From: Oikopleura dioica
Lineage: Eukaryota > Chordata > Appendicularia > Copelata > Oikopleuridae
DNA: 64,000 nucleotides
Reading direction: 5' to 3'
Assembly (NCBI GenBank): GCA_907165135.1
Contig: OU015566.1
Span: forward strand, 9,408,157 to 9,472,156
This document shows, in pieces, positions 12,939-23,349 of the stretch (position 1 is the stretch's first letter; the number at the start of each line of letters is the position of its first letter). Both the position numbers and the translations under genes were made by a program. The notes beneath the pieces were generated by a model. That model ran no database searches, was not told the origin of the DNA, and worked only from the letters and a program-made list of their open reading frames with translations.

Positions 12939-14906
12939 ATGACCGCCGGAAACGCAGCAGCACCTGCGAAAGCGCCAGTCGGCAAACTTGGAGAAGGAGC
13001 CTTCAAGGACAAGGAGAAGCCAACTCATGTAAGTGTTAATTTCTAAAATCATTATTGTAAACCGTCTTAGATCCGAATGTCCAACATTGAAGCCGCCAAG
13101 GCCGTTGCAGACGCTGTCCGAACCTCCCTTGGTCCCAAGGGTATGGATAAAATGATCAAGGACGACAAGGGTAACGTCACAATCACCAACGATGGTGCCA
13201 CTATTCTCCAGCGAATGAAGGTCCTCCACCCAGCTGCTCGTATGCTTGTCGAACTCAGTAAAGCTCAAGATATTGAGGTAAGGTTCATGTCGTTTACCTT
13301 CATTTTAAACTTCTTCTCAGGCTGGAGACGGAACCACAACTGTCGTTGTTGTCTGCGGTGCCCTACTTGAAGCTGCCAAGAAGCTTTTGAGCCATGGTAT
13401 CCATCCAACCAAGATCTCGGATGCCTTCCAGCGGGCTGCTTCCGAAGCCTTCAATGTCATCGAAACGATGAAGATCGAATTCGATCTTTCAAACAAGGAA
13501 GCCATGATGAAAGCCTGTGCCACCTCTCTCAGCTCCAAAGTCATCAACACTCATTCTCTCCACATGAGTGAGCTGTGCAGCAACGCCGTCTTGAAGGTCG
13601 CCGATCCAGAGAAGAACTCGCTCGATCTCAAGGACATCAAAATCGTTGCCAAGGTTGGAGGCACCTTAGACGATACCGAGCTTGTTGATGGTCTCTGCTT
13701 GGACAGCAATGCGATGGGCACCACTAGACGAATGGAGAAGGCCAAGGTTGCGTTGATTCAATTCCAGCTTTCTCCACCAAAGACTGACATGGAAAACCAG
13801 GTACCAAATCAATACACCCATAAAGACTCAGAAGAGTAATTTTAGGTCGTCATCAACGACTACAGTCAAATGGATCGAGTCCTAAAGGAAGAGCGACAGT
13901 ACACTCTTAACCTCGTCAAGGCGATCAAAAAATCCGGAGCCAACGTGCTCCTCGTCCAAAAGAGCATCCTTCGAGATGCTATCTCTGATTTAGCTATTCA
14001 CTACTTGAACAAGCTCAAAATTATGGTCATCAAGGGTAAGCTACTCTTCAGAAACAGACTTCATTTACCATTCTCATAGACATCGAACGAACTGACGTGC
14101 CTTTTATTTGCAAAACTCTTGGATGTCACCCTGTCGCCTCAGCTGATCACTTTACGCCTGAAGCCCTTGCCAACGTTGACCTTGTCGAAGAGATCTCGAT
14201 CGGTGGTGAATCCAACTGCACCAAGGTTAGTTGTCTCGTTGTAATGAAAAACTCACCTTTTCATCTTAGTTTACTGGAATTCAAAATGCTGGAAAGACTG
14301 TTTCTCTTCTCATCCGAGCTTCCAACGAAAATCTCCTCGCCGAGGTAAGACACTCGTTTTTGATGCAGAAAGAACTGAAATTTTAGGCTGATCGATCAAT
14401 CCACGATGCTCTCTGCGTCCTCAGATGCCTTGTCAAGAAGCGAGCTCTCGTAGCTGGAGGCGGAGCTGTCGAGTCTGAGCTGGCACTCAAACTTGGTCAG
14501 CGAGCCAAGGAAATCGGTGGTGTTGATGGCTACTGTCTCCAGCGATACGCTGAAGCCATGGAGGTAATAATATATTTTTGATATTCAGTTTCTTATTCGC
14601 TATCTAGGTCGTTCCATACACTCTTGCCGAAAATGCTGCTCTGAATCCTATTGAAGTGGTTACTGAGTTGAGAAAACGACATAATGCTGGTGAAAACAGC
14701 GCGGGTATCAACGTCAGAAAGGTCAGTGTCGAACTTGTTGAAATCAAGGAAGACTAACTTCATTCCAGGCTGGCGTGAGCGACATGCAACGAGAAGATGT
14801 TCTCCAGCCGATGCTCGTGTCGACTTCTATGATCACACTTGCTACAGAGACTGTGCGTTCTATTCTCAAAATCGACGACATCGTCAACGTCGTCGGTCGA
14901 GGCTAA
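12939..14906 (+). CDS. CCT4: T-complex protein 1 subunit delta (CCT4)
   Basis: Nine exons: 12939-13028, 13071-13277, 13321-13800, 13846-14035, 14080-14225, 14270-14344, 14387-14563, 14608-14721, 14769-14906; 538 aa, essentially the vertebrate length. Group II chaperonin motifs are present: [32 protein letters not shown] at residues about 100-109 (nucleotide-binding and catalytic Asp), and [14 protein letters not shown]. The C-terminal [15 protein letters not shown] matches the delta subunit. It is one of eight different subunits of the cytosolic CCT ring complex that folds actin and tubulin. Introns are 41-50 nt, all GT-AG. Confidence 0.95.
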
Positions 14907-15251
14907 TAATGCTGTTATAGAATTTTCACCATTGCCCTGTCACAGTGTCATGTACCTCGCACGCATTTATTACATCTAGTCCTACACCTATTTCCTTTTT
15001 TTTCTCTAGAATATTTTTGTTATAATTTTAGTACCAATTCCCTTTCATAGTTCACAAATACCATCAATGGCTTCACTCCCCGTTTTTGACAATTCTGACA
15101 TTAGAGAGCGAACACACCGAAACCTGTACTGTTACTTTTTTTGAAAAAATACATAAAACCTTATAATCAAACTGGCTTTGAGAAAATATAATGCCTTCGA
15201 TTTTTCAGCAGATAGCCCTGTACTGAAATGTCGGATCGAAATGGCGAGGTG
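14907..15251. other. Intergenic, CCT4 to CCDC96/113
   Basis: 345 nt of AT-rich sequence, including the CCT4 3' region and a pyrimidine tract ending TTTTTCAG at 15203-15209 that could be a leader or 5'-UTR splice acceptor for the downstream gene. No further gene or repeat is visible. Confidence 0.4.
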
Positions 15252-17473
15252 ATGGTTTTAAGTGTGCCTGAGCAAGTTACTTCCCCCACTCTACCGGGAC
15301 CAGCAGGCGAGTCTGGTTCTCTCACTTCTTTGCAGGAAAAGGTTCAGCCAGCGCATCAGCCACTCACAATTATAAGGCAAAGCTGAACCTAGAAAAAGAG
15401 CGGCTTGAGTCGAGAAGCGTTCTATGAAAATGACGACAACGAGCTAAAGCGCGAGTCGGCTATCGAGGAATTTCAAGCCGCCCTTGATAGCAAAACTTGT
15501 AAGTAAAAACTTCTCTAGAATATAATTATATCATACTTCAGCGCTGCTATCTAAAAGCTACGCGTTGCAGAATAAGCTATCCGAATACTTCAAGCGAAAG
15601 CGAGGATCTGGCGGTCTAATCCAAGTCGAATCAGTCGAAGGTAGGTCAAAGGGGAATTTATATTCTAATAAAGATCGCTAGAGATCGAGTGTCAATACAA
15701 AACAAGCATGGACAAGGTCGATGAACTCACGGCAAAGCTCAAGAAAGTTGGCTCCGACTGTAAAACCGACTTGGAAATGTTTCTCGAGCGATGCGAGGAG
15801 AAGCGCGTCTCCGTGAACGGCGATTACGAACGAGTCTTGAAGAAGAAACGGACCATCAGCCAGAGCTGCATTGTCCCGCGTTCTGGCCGCCCAGTGACCT
15901 CAAAAGGTAAGTGAAAGGTTCTTCTAATTGGGCTAAAAGCAGGTTTTAGACGTTGATGATTTCGAAGAGCAAGAGCGCAAAAAAGACGAAGAACTCGAAA
16001 AGGCCCGCCTGGAAAACATCAAGTGCAAGACAAAGCTCGAGAAGAGCGAGCTCTTGCTCAAAGAAAAGGAACAAGTGATTGAGGGTTTGAATCTCATCGA
16101 CTTCGAGCAGTTGAAGATTGAAAACCAAACTTATCACGAGAAAATTGACGAGCGAAACGAGGACCTTCAGAAGCTGCATAAGAAGATTGAGCGAACAGTG
16201 CAAATCCTTACTCATATGAAGGAGAAGCTAGAATTTGTATCGATTGAAAATCAAGCGAAAAAGGACCAATTAGACAAGGTACGGTGTTGATTTAATTATC
16301 CTTTCTGAATTGTTTAGCGACTCGAAGTTTTTCGACTTCGATTGTTTTTATGCTAATAGCAAAAACCATTAAGGGCTATTTGATTTTCACGATTTGAACC
16401 TAATCAGTCACGTACTTCTCATAGAAGCCAGTTTTCTACACTAAAAATGGGGGAATTTAAAATCTTTTTGCCTGGGACGGCCTCGGGGCACCTAACTACC
16501 GCGTGTACAAACACCATAACCAACCGTTTCACCGGCGCGCCGCGATTTTCTCTTTAAAAACACCAAATCTTGACGGTTTTCCGGATGTGTGTGACGTGAG
16601 ATCTGCAGTCCCCTGTTTAGGAGTCTTCTCATCCGGTCGCACGCCTTCCACATCTCCGGAGCCCCCTCCCGATGCTCTCGCGCTCGGTCGAGGTTGCTCG
16701 TCATAAGCAATTTCCCAAAGACATAAAGTCCCGAAATAAGGTTTCTCTGACTTACGGCCCAACAAAATTGTAGTTACGCTTGCAATTGGTTGCACGAATG
16801 GTACTTTCTATCGACAGCTGCGTCGAACAACGCATCCCGCAACATTTCCGTTGAGGTTTGAGTGAACGAAGTAGCTCCGAGTTTCTTCTAGGTTGAACAA
16901 GCAAAAGCACAAAACGCCGAGCCCTGGTCCCGAAGCAATAAAGTAACATAAGTTCCAACAAGTAGCTATAATCGTACGAAGTCCGTATCCAGTTAAAACG
17001 TTTCGTGACGCACATCCAACAATGGCACTACACGGGGTAGTTTGCCATATTTTTAGCACGTCATTTTTTCGAAATTTACGCCCCTTTCGGTCGCGGATTC
17101 TTTGACATTTAGTTATTCAATTTTAAGGCTGAGGCGGATCTCCAGTGCCAACGAGACGAGCTCAACCAACTCAAGCAACAACGAGAGCGCACTAGAAATA
17201 GCGCTGCCAAACTCCAGCGAAACATGGGTCTCTACGGCAAGGAGGTAAAGTTATCTCTTACGATGCGTTCCTCATAATTTCCAGGCCCTCCTGTTCGACT
17301 TTGAAGAACAAATTGACAAAACGGAGGAGATGAAGAAGGCGGTTGCTGCGTTGAAGGCTCGCCACGCAGAATTGAAGAAAGAAAACGCTGATTTGAATGG
17401 CAAGATCGGCACGAGATCATCTAATGCGACGCGCGTCAAGAGCGCAGCGACGGTCAATACAGTCAAGTTCTAA
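15252..17473 (+). CDS. CCDC96/CCDC113-family coiled-coil protein
   Basis: Exons: 15252-15341, 15393-15498, 15542-15640, 15682-15906, 15950-16278, 17128-17244, 17285-17473; 384 aa. From about residue 150 on it is one long coiled coil. The family signature is IDFEQLKIENQTYHEKIDER followed by NEDLQKLHKKIERTVQ, then LLFDFEEQIDKT near the C-terminus. Members with this domain (CCDC96, CCDC113) form a ciliary/axonemal complex. The N-terminus is the weakest part: an upstream ATG at 15229 is in another frame and hits a stop, so the start at 15252 was chosen. The sixth intron position (16279-17127) is 849 nt, about twenty times the usual size. Which of the two paralogues it represents cannot be decided from this sequence alone. 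Confidence 0.72.
16279..17127 (+). other. Unusually long intron of the CCDC96/113 gene
   Basis: 849 nt between DQLDK and AEADLQ codons, GT donor at 16279 and AAG acceptor ending 17127. A GC-richer block at about 16470-17050 carries several overlapping open frames on both strands with no recognisable domain. A short hairpin (TCGAAGT...ACTTCGA) sits at about 16322-16343. I could not find terminal inverted repeats or a target duplication, so an insertion is suspected but not shown. Confidence 0.45.
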
Positions 17474-17724
17474 TTGCCATAACCTTCGTATCGCCTGCTT
17501 GCGTATATTTTCATACTGTAACTTTGCTGAGAAATTCTTCTATTTTTATAATATATAAATAATATTTTTATAAATGTCAAAGAAAAGAGTCTGAATAAGA
17601 TTCTTTTCTTGTTGTTACGCAAGTTTTCTATGCTGGATGAATTTGTTTGGAAAGAGGATTTTTGAAGTCAGTATCTGATGATTAGAATTTTTGCTCGGAC
17701 AGGAATAATTTACTTCTGAGTTTA

Positions 17725-18642
17725 TCATAGAGAGAAAAACAAGGTTGCTAACCATGTAGAAGCAGCAGCTCCTAAAGCAGCTGCTGATCCCCCTGGACCG
17801 TGAGAGTGGCCGTCATCATCTGAATGCTGGTCATCATCATGATCATCCGCATGCTGATCTCCCTGGTGATCGTCCGACTGTTGATCATCTTGGTGATCAT
17901 GCGCATGTTGATCATCCTGGGGATCGTCCGCATGTTGATCGTCGTCATGAGAGTGGTCAGGGTCGCTATGATCACCATGGTCATCTGTATGATCAGATGG
18001 TGGAATCGTCAGTTTTTTCCCGTAGCCGGCGTTCGGTGTTACATCGGCCACAAATCCTCGGCCGGAATGGTAACTTGGCACTCCATTCGAGACTGTTCCG
18101 TGTGCCCATATAAGAGAACCTTTCGTCTAAAACGTTTGTTTAGCAATCTAAAGAGAAAATGAACGTACCGCTGGATCCATGCAAGAATCGCAAGCGTCAG
18201 CAGTATTCTTCTCGACCACCAAGTTAATTTTTCCTTGTGAATCTAGCTCTTCGCTTTTGATTTTCCAAACAGCATTGTCAAGGAGAATGGGCATTCCGTT
18301 ATAACCGGCTCCTAAGACTGAGTTCCACAATGCTCAATGAAAAATTTCTGACCTTGGTATTGTTCAAGTTCGACATCTTGAGCATCGGTCCATCTGAAAA
18401 GGACAATCTCTGCATTGGCCATTTTTGCTCCTGATGCGGGTCCGAATCCAAAGCTGACATATCCTGGATCTGACACATCAATTTGAACGGCCGCTTGGAT
18501 GATCCCGTTTTCCGCTGCCTATGGATTTTTAATAAAAATAATTTTCAAATTTACTCAACTTGAGTTCAACCGAGTGGCTTATGTCTGACGCAAGATGGCC
18601 ATCTGCCATTGCCAATGCTGGTAAAATGAACGAAGTCTTCAT
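17725..18642 (-). CDS. Secreted/GPI-anchored DOMON-domain protein with His/Asp-rich tail
   Basis: Exons (minus): 18555-18642, 18353-18514, 18169-18317, 17725-18126; 266 aa. Residues 1-18 form a signal peptide (MKTSFILPALAMADGHLA). A DOMON beta-sandwich follows: VQIDVSDPGYVSFGFGPASG, then KMANAEIVLFRWTD, and near its end HGTVSNGVPSYHSGRGF. DOMON domains bind haem or sugar and are extracellular. Residues about 178-235 are almost only Asp, His, Gln and Ala in loose 7-8 residue repeats (DDQHADDH-like). The last ~20 residues are small then hydrophobic (GGSAAALGAAASTW...), typical of a GPI-anchor signal or a tail anchor. Two Cys (ACDSC) may form a disulfide. Function is unknown; the tail suggests divalent-metal binding. 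Confidence 0.72.
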
Positions 18643-19081
18643 GTTTAGCTATTCTCTGAACAGTATATTTATCTTTTTAAAGTAAATCTGGGTCGCCACT
18701 AGCACTGTCTAGGCTTCAAATAGCCGCTGGCAAAATTTACCCTTTACGTTCTCGGTTGCTTCTGTCTCACCAACCATAAAAAGTTGATTGTTGAGAAGCT
18801 CTCGAATCTTCTTTAATGCGTGCTCACAATGAGATGATACGATTGTTGTCAGTAAAGCGTAACCAACATCTTTCCGCAGCTGATCATAAATTCACTCTGG
18901 TCAGCATAATTATCATAAAATAGATTACTACTTGATAGAAAATCATTTTTGTTAATCTTATTCTCGAATAAAAGCTGCAATCTCAAGCTATGTCATGAGA
19001 ACTTGCCAACTGTCTTCAAATTTGAGTCTTTTGATTCCACAAAAACGCTTATCCTTCCAAAAAAAAACCGCAGAGGCAATC
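18643..19081. other. Divergent intergenic region, DOMON gene to trypsin 1
   Basis: 439 nt between two head-to-head genes for secreted proteins. AATAAAAG at about 18966-18973 is TATA-like, about 110 nt before the protease ATG. No repeat or RNA gene seen. Confidence 0.35.
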
Positions 19082-20474
19082 ATGAAGTTCGCCACCGCTG
19101 TACTCTCACTCGCCATGGCTGAGACCGATGTGCGCGTCATCGGCGGCTACACTCCCCCCGCTCATCGTGAAAATTACATTCTCTCCCTCCAGGTTTTATG
19201 AAAATATTCTTATGCTAATACTTACGAAAATCTGTCACAGCGATCTCGACTGAGAAGCCACTTCTGCGGCGCTTCCCTTGTTTCAGCCAACAAGGCAATT
19301 TGCGCTGCCCATTGTAAGATGAGGTATACTTCCGCCTCGGGAAAGCGAGTTATAATTTTGAATGCTTTTAGCACTTTTAGTACCGTATTTTAGCACTGCC
19401 ATTGTCGCTGTTGCTGGGGCCCACGATATCTCACAGTTACGAGTTTCATTGACTTAATGAACCTCTTTAGCAAAGTTCATAAACGTTAAGATCCTCCGTT
19501 GTAACTCATATAAGTCTGAAAGCTCCCAGCAAGTGCAGACTGTCTCTGACCAGAAGTCACACCCGGAAAGGGCTTATAATATCAATAATCTAACCCTGAG
19601 GCTTCCATCAGAATTATGCCGTCTTTTCCCCGACCGACGGAGATTTATATGAGCCTAAATATAGCAATACAACTCCAGCACTTTTGCAAACGATATTTCC
19701 GTCTTGACAATGCTGAACAGCTTCACTTTGAACGATTACGTTCGACCAATCGCCCTTCCAGCAGCGAGGTCTTCCGAGTGGATGACTTCTGGAACTTCCC
19801 TCCGCGTTTGTGGATGGGGAAATACTTCTACAACGGAGAATGTTTACCCAGGATAGAAGTCGAAAATACCAGAAGGCACTTTGTTTTAAGCTTTGGTCCA
19901 AAACTGCCATAATAAGCTTACGACTTTTATATACAATGTAAATGTAAAGGCCATTTCGATGTATTTAAGCTTTGAAAAAAGCAACCCTCAAATGTGTTGA
20001 GGTCCCTTACGTCACTAATGCCGATTGCAATGCTCCCGAGTCTTACGAGTGAGTAAAACCCGCCTTATACAATCTAATATTTGGATGTTTTAATTTGTCT
20101 AATTGAAAAGCCTACTTAGAACGGTGATCTACTGGGTAGTAGATCGAGAAAATTGCGTCGGTAAATGATTTACTGTATATTTATCTGACAAGGATTTATC
20201 GTCAGCGCGTTGGTTATTTCGTTTTATTTTATTTATTGCTTTTAGCGGCGGAATTCTGTCGGGCATGTTCTGCGCCGGATTAAGTCAAGGTGGCAAAGAT
20301 GCTTGCCAGGGTGATTCCGGTGGACCAGTCACCAAGGACTTCGGAACCAGCGTCTCAGACTCCATCCTCGTCGGCGCTACTTCCTGGGGCTATGGTTGCG
20401 CTCAGCCAAACTACCCTGGCGTTTACTCTGATGTCGCCATGTTCCGAGAGGATTTCATTGACCAAAATATGTAA
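19082..20474 (+). CDS. Trypsin-like serine protease 1
   Basis: Exons: 19082-19192, 19241-19323, 19394-19435, 19523-19597, 19679-19851, 19970-20048, 20246-20474; 263 aa, frame closes exactly. Family S1: short N-terminus, activation at R18/VIGG, His 61 in CAAHC, Asp 109 in NDIS, Ser 212 in GDSGGP. Asp 206, six before the serine, predicts cleavage after Lys/Arg. Introns 4 (19598-19678) and 5 (19852-19969) have no usable GT: the best junctions are GA-AG in matching phases, while the others are GT-AG. The canonical alternatives I tried either lose the HPE..YNINN segment or break the frame. It is probably a secreted digestive enzyme; the predicted signal region ([13 protein letters not shown]) is short. 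A second trypsin gene lies 0.8 kb downstream. Confidence 0.78.
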
Positions 20475-20660
20475 ACTTTACTGAGTTCATCATGTTAATA
20501 AATTCATGAAAGTCAGAATCGAGCCTCATGTTGCCAAATCAAACGATTATTTTTCAAACCAATGCTTGATAATTTAGCAAAATGAAAAAAATGCTGCGTT
20601 GCTCGGCGCTGGATCAGCTGAAGTTTTATTGGATTTCTAATCCCCTTCGGTGCTCTCGGC

Positions 20661-20709
20661 TTCCCTATATAAACTTGAGTCGGGGGGACAGGTGGCTGAG
20701 ATTCAAAAA
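20661..20709 (+). promoter_or_regulatory. TATA-box promoter of the peptide gene
   Basis: CTATATAAAC at 20665-20674 lies about 40 nt before the ATG at 20710, the expected distance for a TATA box with a very short leader. Confidence 0.5.
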
Positions 20710-20983
20710 ATGAAAGTTTTCGTTTTATTTGGTAAGATTCTCTTTTAGCATAAAATTTTAAGCCTATTCTTGCTAAGGTTTAGTGACTGCGTTTTCACGA
20801 AACTTTGACGACTACTTGAAGCGAAGCGGGTATGTCAAGACATACGGGTAGAATTTTGTTCTGGTCACTTTTAGGACTGTTTCGAAGAGATCACATTTTG
20901 ATGACCTTCTCTCCTCGAGTATCTACAAGAAGTCCCTAGAAGATCAATTGTCTTCAGTCTTTGATTCTCTGGACTCATTTTAA
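20710..20983 (+). CDS. Small secreted protein, candidate peptide precursor
   Basis: Three exons, 20710-20731, 20778-20829 and 20875-20983; 60 aa. The first 14 residues (MKVFVLFGLVTAFS) form a signal peptide. The rest contains two related segments, NFDDYL and HFDDLL, each bordered by basic cleavage-type sites: KR after the first, SKR before the second, KK further on. The C-terminus is acidic and hydrophobic (LSSVFDSLDSF). A TATA box, short introns in frame and a stop followed by an AATAAA at about 21010 support a real gene. It lies between two trypsin-like protease genes on the same strand. No known family was recognised; a processed peptide hormone or neuropeptide precursor is one reading, a small digestive-tract secreted protein another. 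Confidence 0.6.
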
Positions 20984-21274
20984 AGACCATTTTCTTTAAG
21001 ATCTTATTGAATAAACAAGTCAAAAAGATAAAAGCATTACTTCGGATATATTCCTACTTAATATTACCTTTGTTTTGAAAAGTTTAAACTTGACTTTAAT
21101 TGGGTAATAGGTGAAACCGTTCCATTCAAGGAATAGTTGCCAATCTTATGACGTGTTTTCGACCAGCTGCGATGATATGTTATACAACTCAAGTTCCGAT
21201 AGGATTCCTTCTGCTCCAGCAAACTTTTATAGTTGCCATTTCACTTCATTCTTTATTTTTCAAATATTGTGAAA

Positions 21275-22354
21275 ATGAAGCTTGGTACTTTTTTTCTGGG
21301 CGCGGCGTCAGCATTTGACTTTCTTGAAGGTACAACGCACAAGTGTGGAGGCCTAAATAGCGGCGACGGAGGGAGAATCGGAAATGTCGACAACGAATTA
21401 ATGACAATCGAAAAGAGAATGCACATGGCATTGACCACAGAGAAAATTGTCGGAGGACGCCAGGTTGAAGATATGAAGAATTGGAACTGGATCGGCCAAC
21501 TTGGGGGCTATTGTGGAGGGTCCTTGGTCGCTGATGATATGTTTTTGACCGCTGCACATTGCTGTGCCAGCACCAGAATCGGACAAACAATTTATTTTGG
21601 TGTTCTCAATCCTTGGAAGGATCAATCAAAGTCTCAAAAAAGAAAAGTCAAAGAGATGTTGAACCATCCGGATTTTGTGCGATCCACTCTCACCCACGGT
21701 AAAACGAATTTTTCGAGCTTATTTATAACATAAATAAGACATTTGCATGATCCAACTCGATTCTCCGATTGAACGAACTCGAACTGTCCGACCAATTTGC
21801 TTGAGCGAGTCTGCACCCGTAAAGAACATACCGTCATACGTTGCCGGCTGGGGCTTGACAGAAGAAGGAGGACAGCAATCGCGGGACCTGATGGAAGTTT
21901 CTGTCCCCATTGTCACGAATAAACAATGTCAGAGTGCATACAGTCATCGACCAGTTGATGACTCCATGGTTTGCGCCGGCAAAGTTGAGGGAGGAGAAGA
22001 CGGTTGCCAGGTTGTGAGCAAGTCGAAGCTAATGATTACTCTTCTTCTAGGGCGATTCTGGAGGACCAATTGTCACTGTCGATGGAGAAGGAAATGTATC
22101 CCTCGCCGGAGTTGTCAGCTGGGGAGTTGGATGTGCTCGCCCGGGCAAATTTGGTGTCTACTCTCGAGTTGATACCCAGCTTGATTTCATCCACTGGTCC
22201 ATTCAAACACTCAGGTTGAATTCTCTTAGGTCTGGTAGCTTCATCAATTTTCAGAGGCGACTATGATGGAAGTCTCAACTCATTCGACTTGAGCAAAAAT
22301 TCACTCTCCGGCTCACAGATGCCAAACCCTGGAGGGGAACCAGGTAAAATTTGA
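21275..22354 (+). CDS. Trypsin-like serine protease 2
   Basis: Exons: 21275-21698, 21739-22010, 22051-22214, 22255-22354; 319 aa. A signal peptide ([14 protein letters not shown]) is followed by a ~40-residue Cys-containing pro-region and activation at K57/IVGG. The triad is complete: His 95 (TAAHCC), Asp 142 (DICMIQL), Ser 235 (GDSGGP). DGCQGDS gives the Asp of trypsin specificity. After the catalytic domain (ending IHWSIQTLR) there is an unusual ~30-residue Ser/Asn/Gly tail ([15 protein letters not shown]...) not needed for the fold. The last exon could instead splice on, since CCAGGTAAAA near the stop resembles a donor. All introns are 40 nt, GT-AG. Expected to be secreted. Confidence 0.88.
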
Positions 22355-22820
22355 AACTTAGTAAAAGTTTGATATGGATGTGCTATCAGTCAACCTTGTA
22401 TTCATATCGAATCGATATTACTAACTATAATTCGTAAATTACGATTATCGTTATTCTGAAATCCGAACGTCTTTCGGTAAGTTTGCATTAAAAATTTTTC
22501 TAAACGACATTTTACTAACTCAAGTTGAGAGAACTTTTGAAACTTATGCTCAAATTTAATTATGTCCGTCGTCAAATTTTCCTTTTGATTTCAATCTCAA
22601 GATGTCTCACGTTGTTTTATGGCAAAGGGAAAATAACAAAAGCTCGTCCCCGAATGATTGGACCCGAGATGATTTTTATAGAGCTAAAGGGAAAGTGAGC
22701 AAACATAGCAGTGTCTGCAAGAGGGAAAATATTCAAAAAGAGGGAAAAGATCAGCAGTTTCCCTTGAATATAAGATCAAACCTAAATAGGTTTTTGAAAA
22801 AAAAACATTTTTTTATAAAA
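22355..22820 (+). other. Intergenic or 5' region before the 144-aa gene
   Basis: 466 nt. An open frame continuous with the next gene starts at an ATG at 22602 and would add 73 mostly charged residues; the sequence just before 22821 is T-rich, so I prefer the downstream ATG. Nothing else is recognised. Confidence 0.35.
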
Positions 22821-23296
22821 ATGGAGGTCGATATTCCGACACCGAGCAATAACTACACAATCAAGAAAATTGAGACAGAAGTGGGTACTGAAAATCTCAC
22901 ACAGCAACGAGTGAAGTTTTTCCTAAAAGCAAATCAAAGAGAAATCCAAATTGACGATTTGAAACATATCATCGTTGAAGGATCGGTTAAAGTCAGCAAT
23001 GCCACATCAGTTGAAATTAATCTCAACCGGGCCGATTCGCGGCGGAATGTCATAAAAATTAAGGTACCGTATTAATATGTAAAAGAAAACCTAATCCTTG
23101 TTAGTTCCGAGAAGCACCAATTGAAGCGTGTGTTGAATTATCTGTCACTGGTTTTGTGAAACAAAGAAATACATCAACAGGAAGAGAGGAAGTTCGTATG
23201 GAATCAAATTGCGACATTATGAAAAATGTCAAGAGCTTGTTTGGCAGTATCGACTCAACAAGGGACTCCGTCGACTTCAAACGTATACCTTACTAG
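22821..23296 (+). CDS. Hypothetical 144-aa protein, first gene of a putative operon
   Basis: Two exons, 22821-23063 and 23105-23296. The predicted protein is mostly alternating beta-type sequence (RVKFFLKANQ, KHIIVEGSVKVSN, SVEINLNRADS, FREAPIEACVELSVTGFV), then a charged segment ending DFKRIPY. No signal peptide, membrane segment or known motif is seen. The next ATG on the same strand follows its stop after only 53 nt, with TATTTAG in the gap, so the pair looks co-transcribed. Function unknown; the start may lie at 22602 in the same frame. Confidence 0.5.
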
Positions 23297-23349
23297 TTTT
23301 TTGTTTGGAAATTAAATTCGTATTTAGCCAAAGATTTGTTTCTGAAACG

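Noticed and set aside
16503-17059. Several open frames of 67-88 aa in the long intron
   Set aside because: They overlap each other on both strands, lack domains and splice context, and follow from higher GC content.
17824-18162. 112-aa open frame rich in Ile, Met and Val
   Set aside because: It is the antisense shadow of the His/Asp-rich tail; periodic codons keep the opposite strand open.
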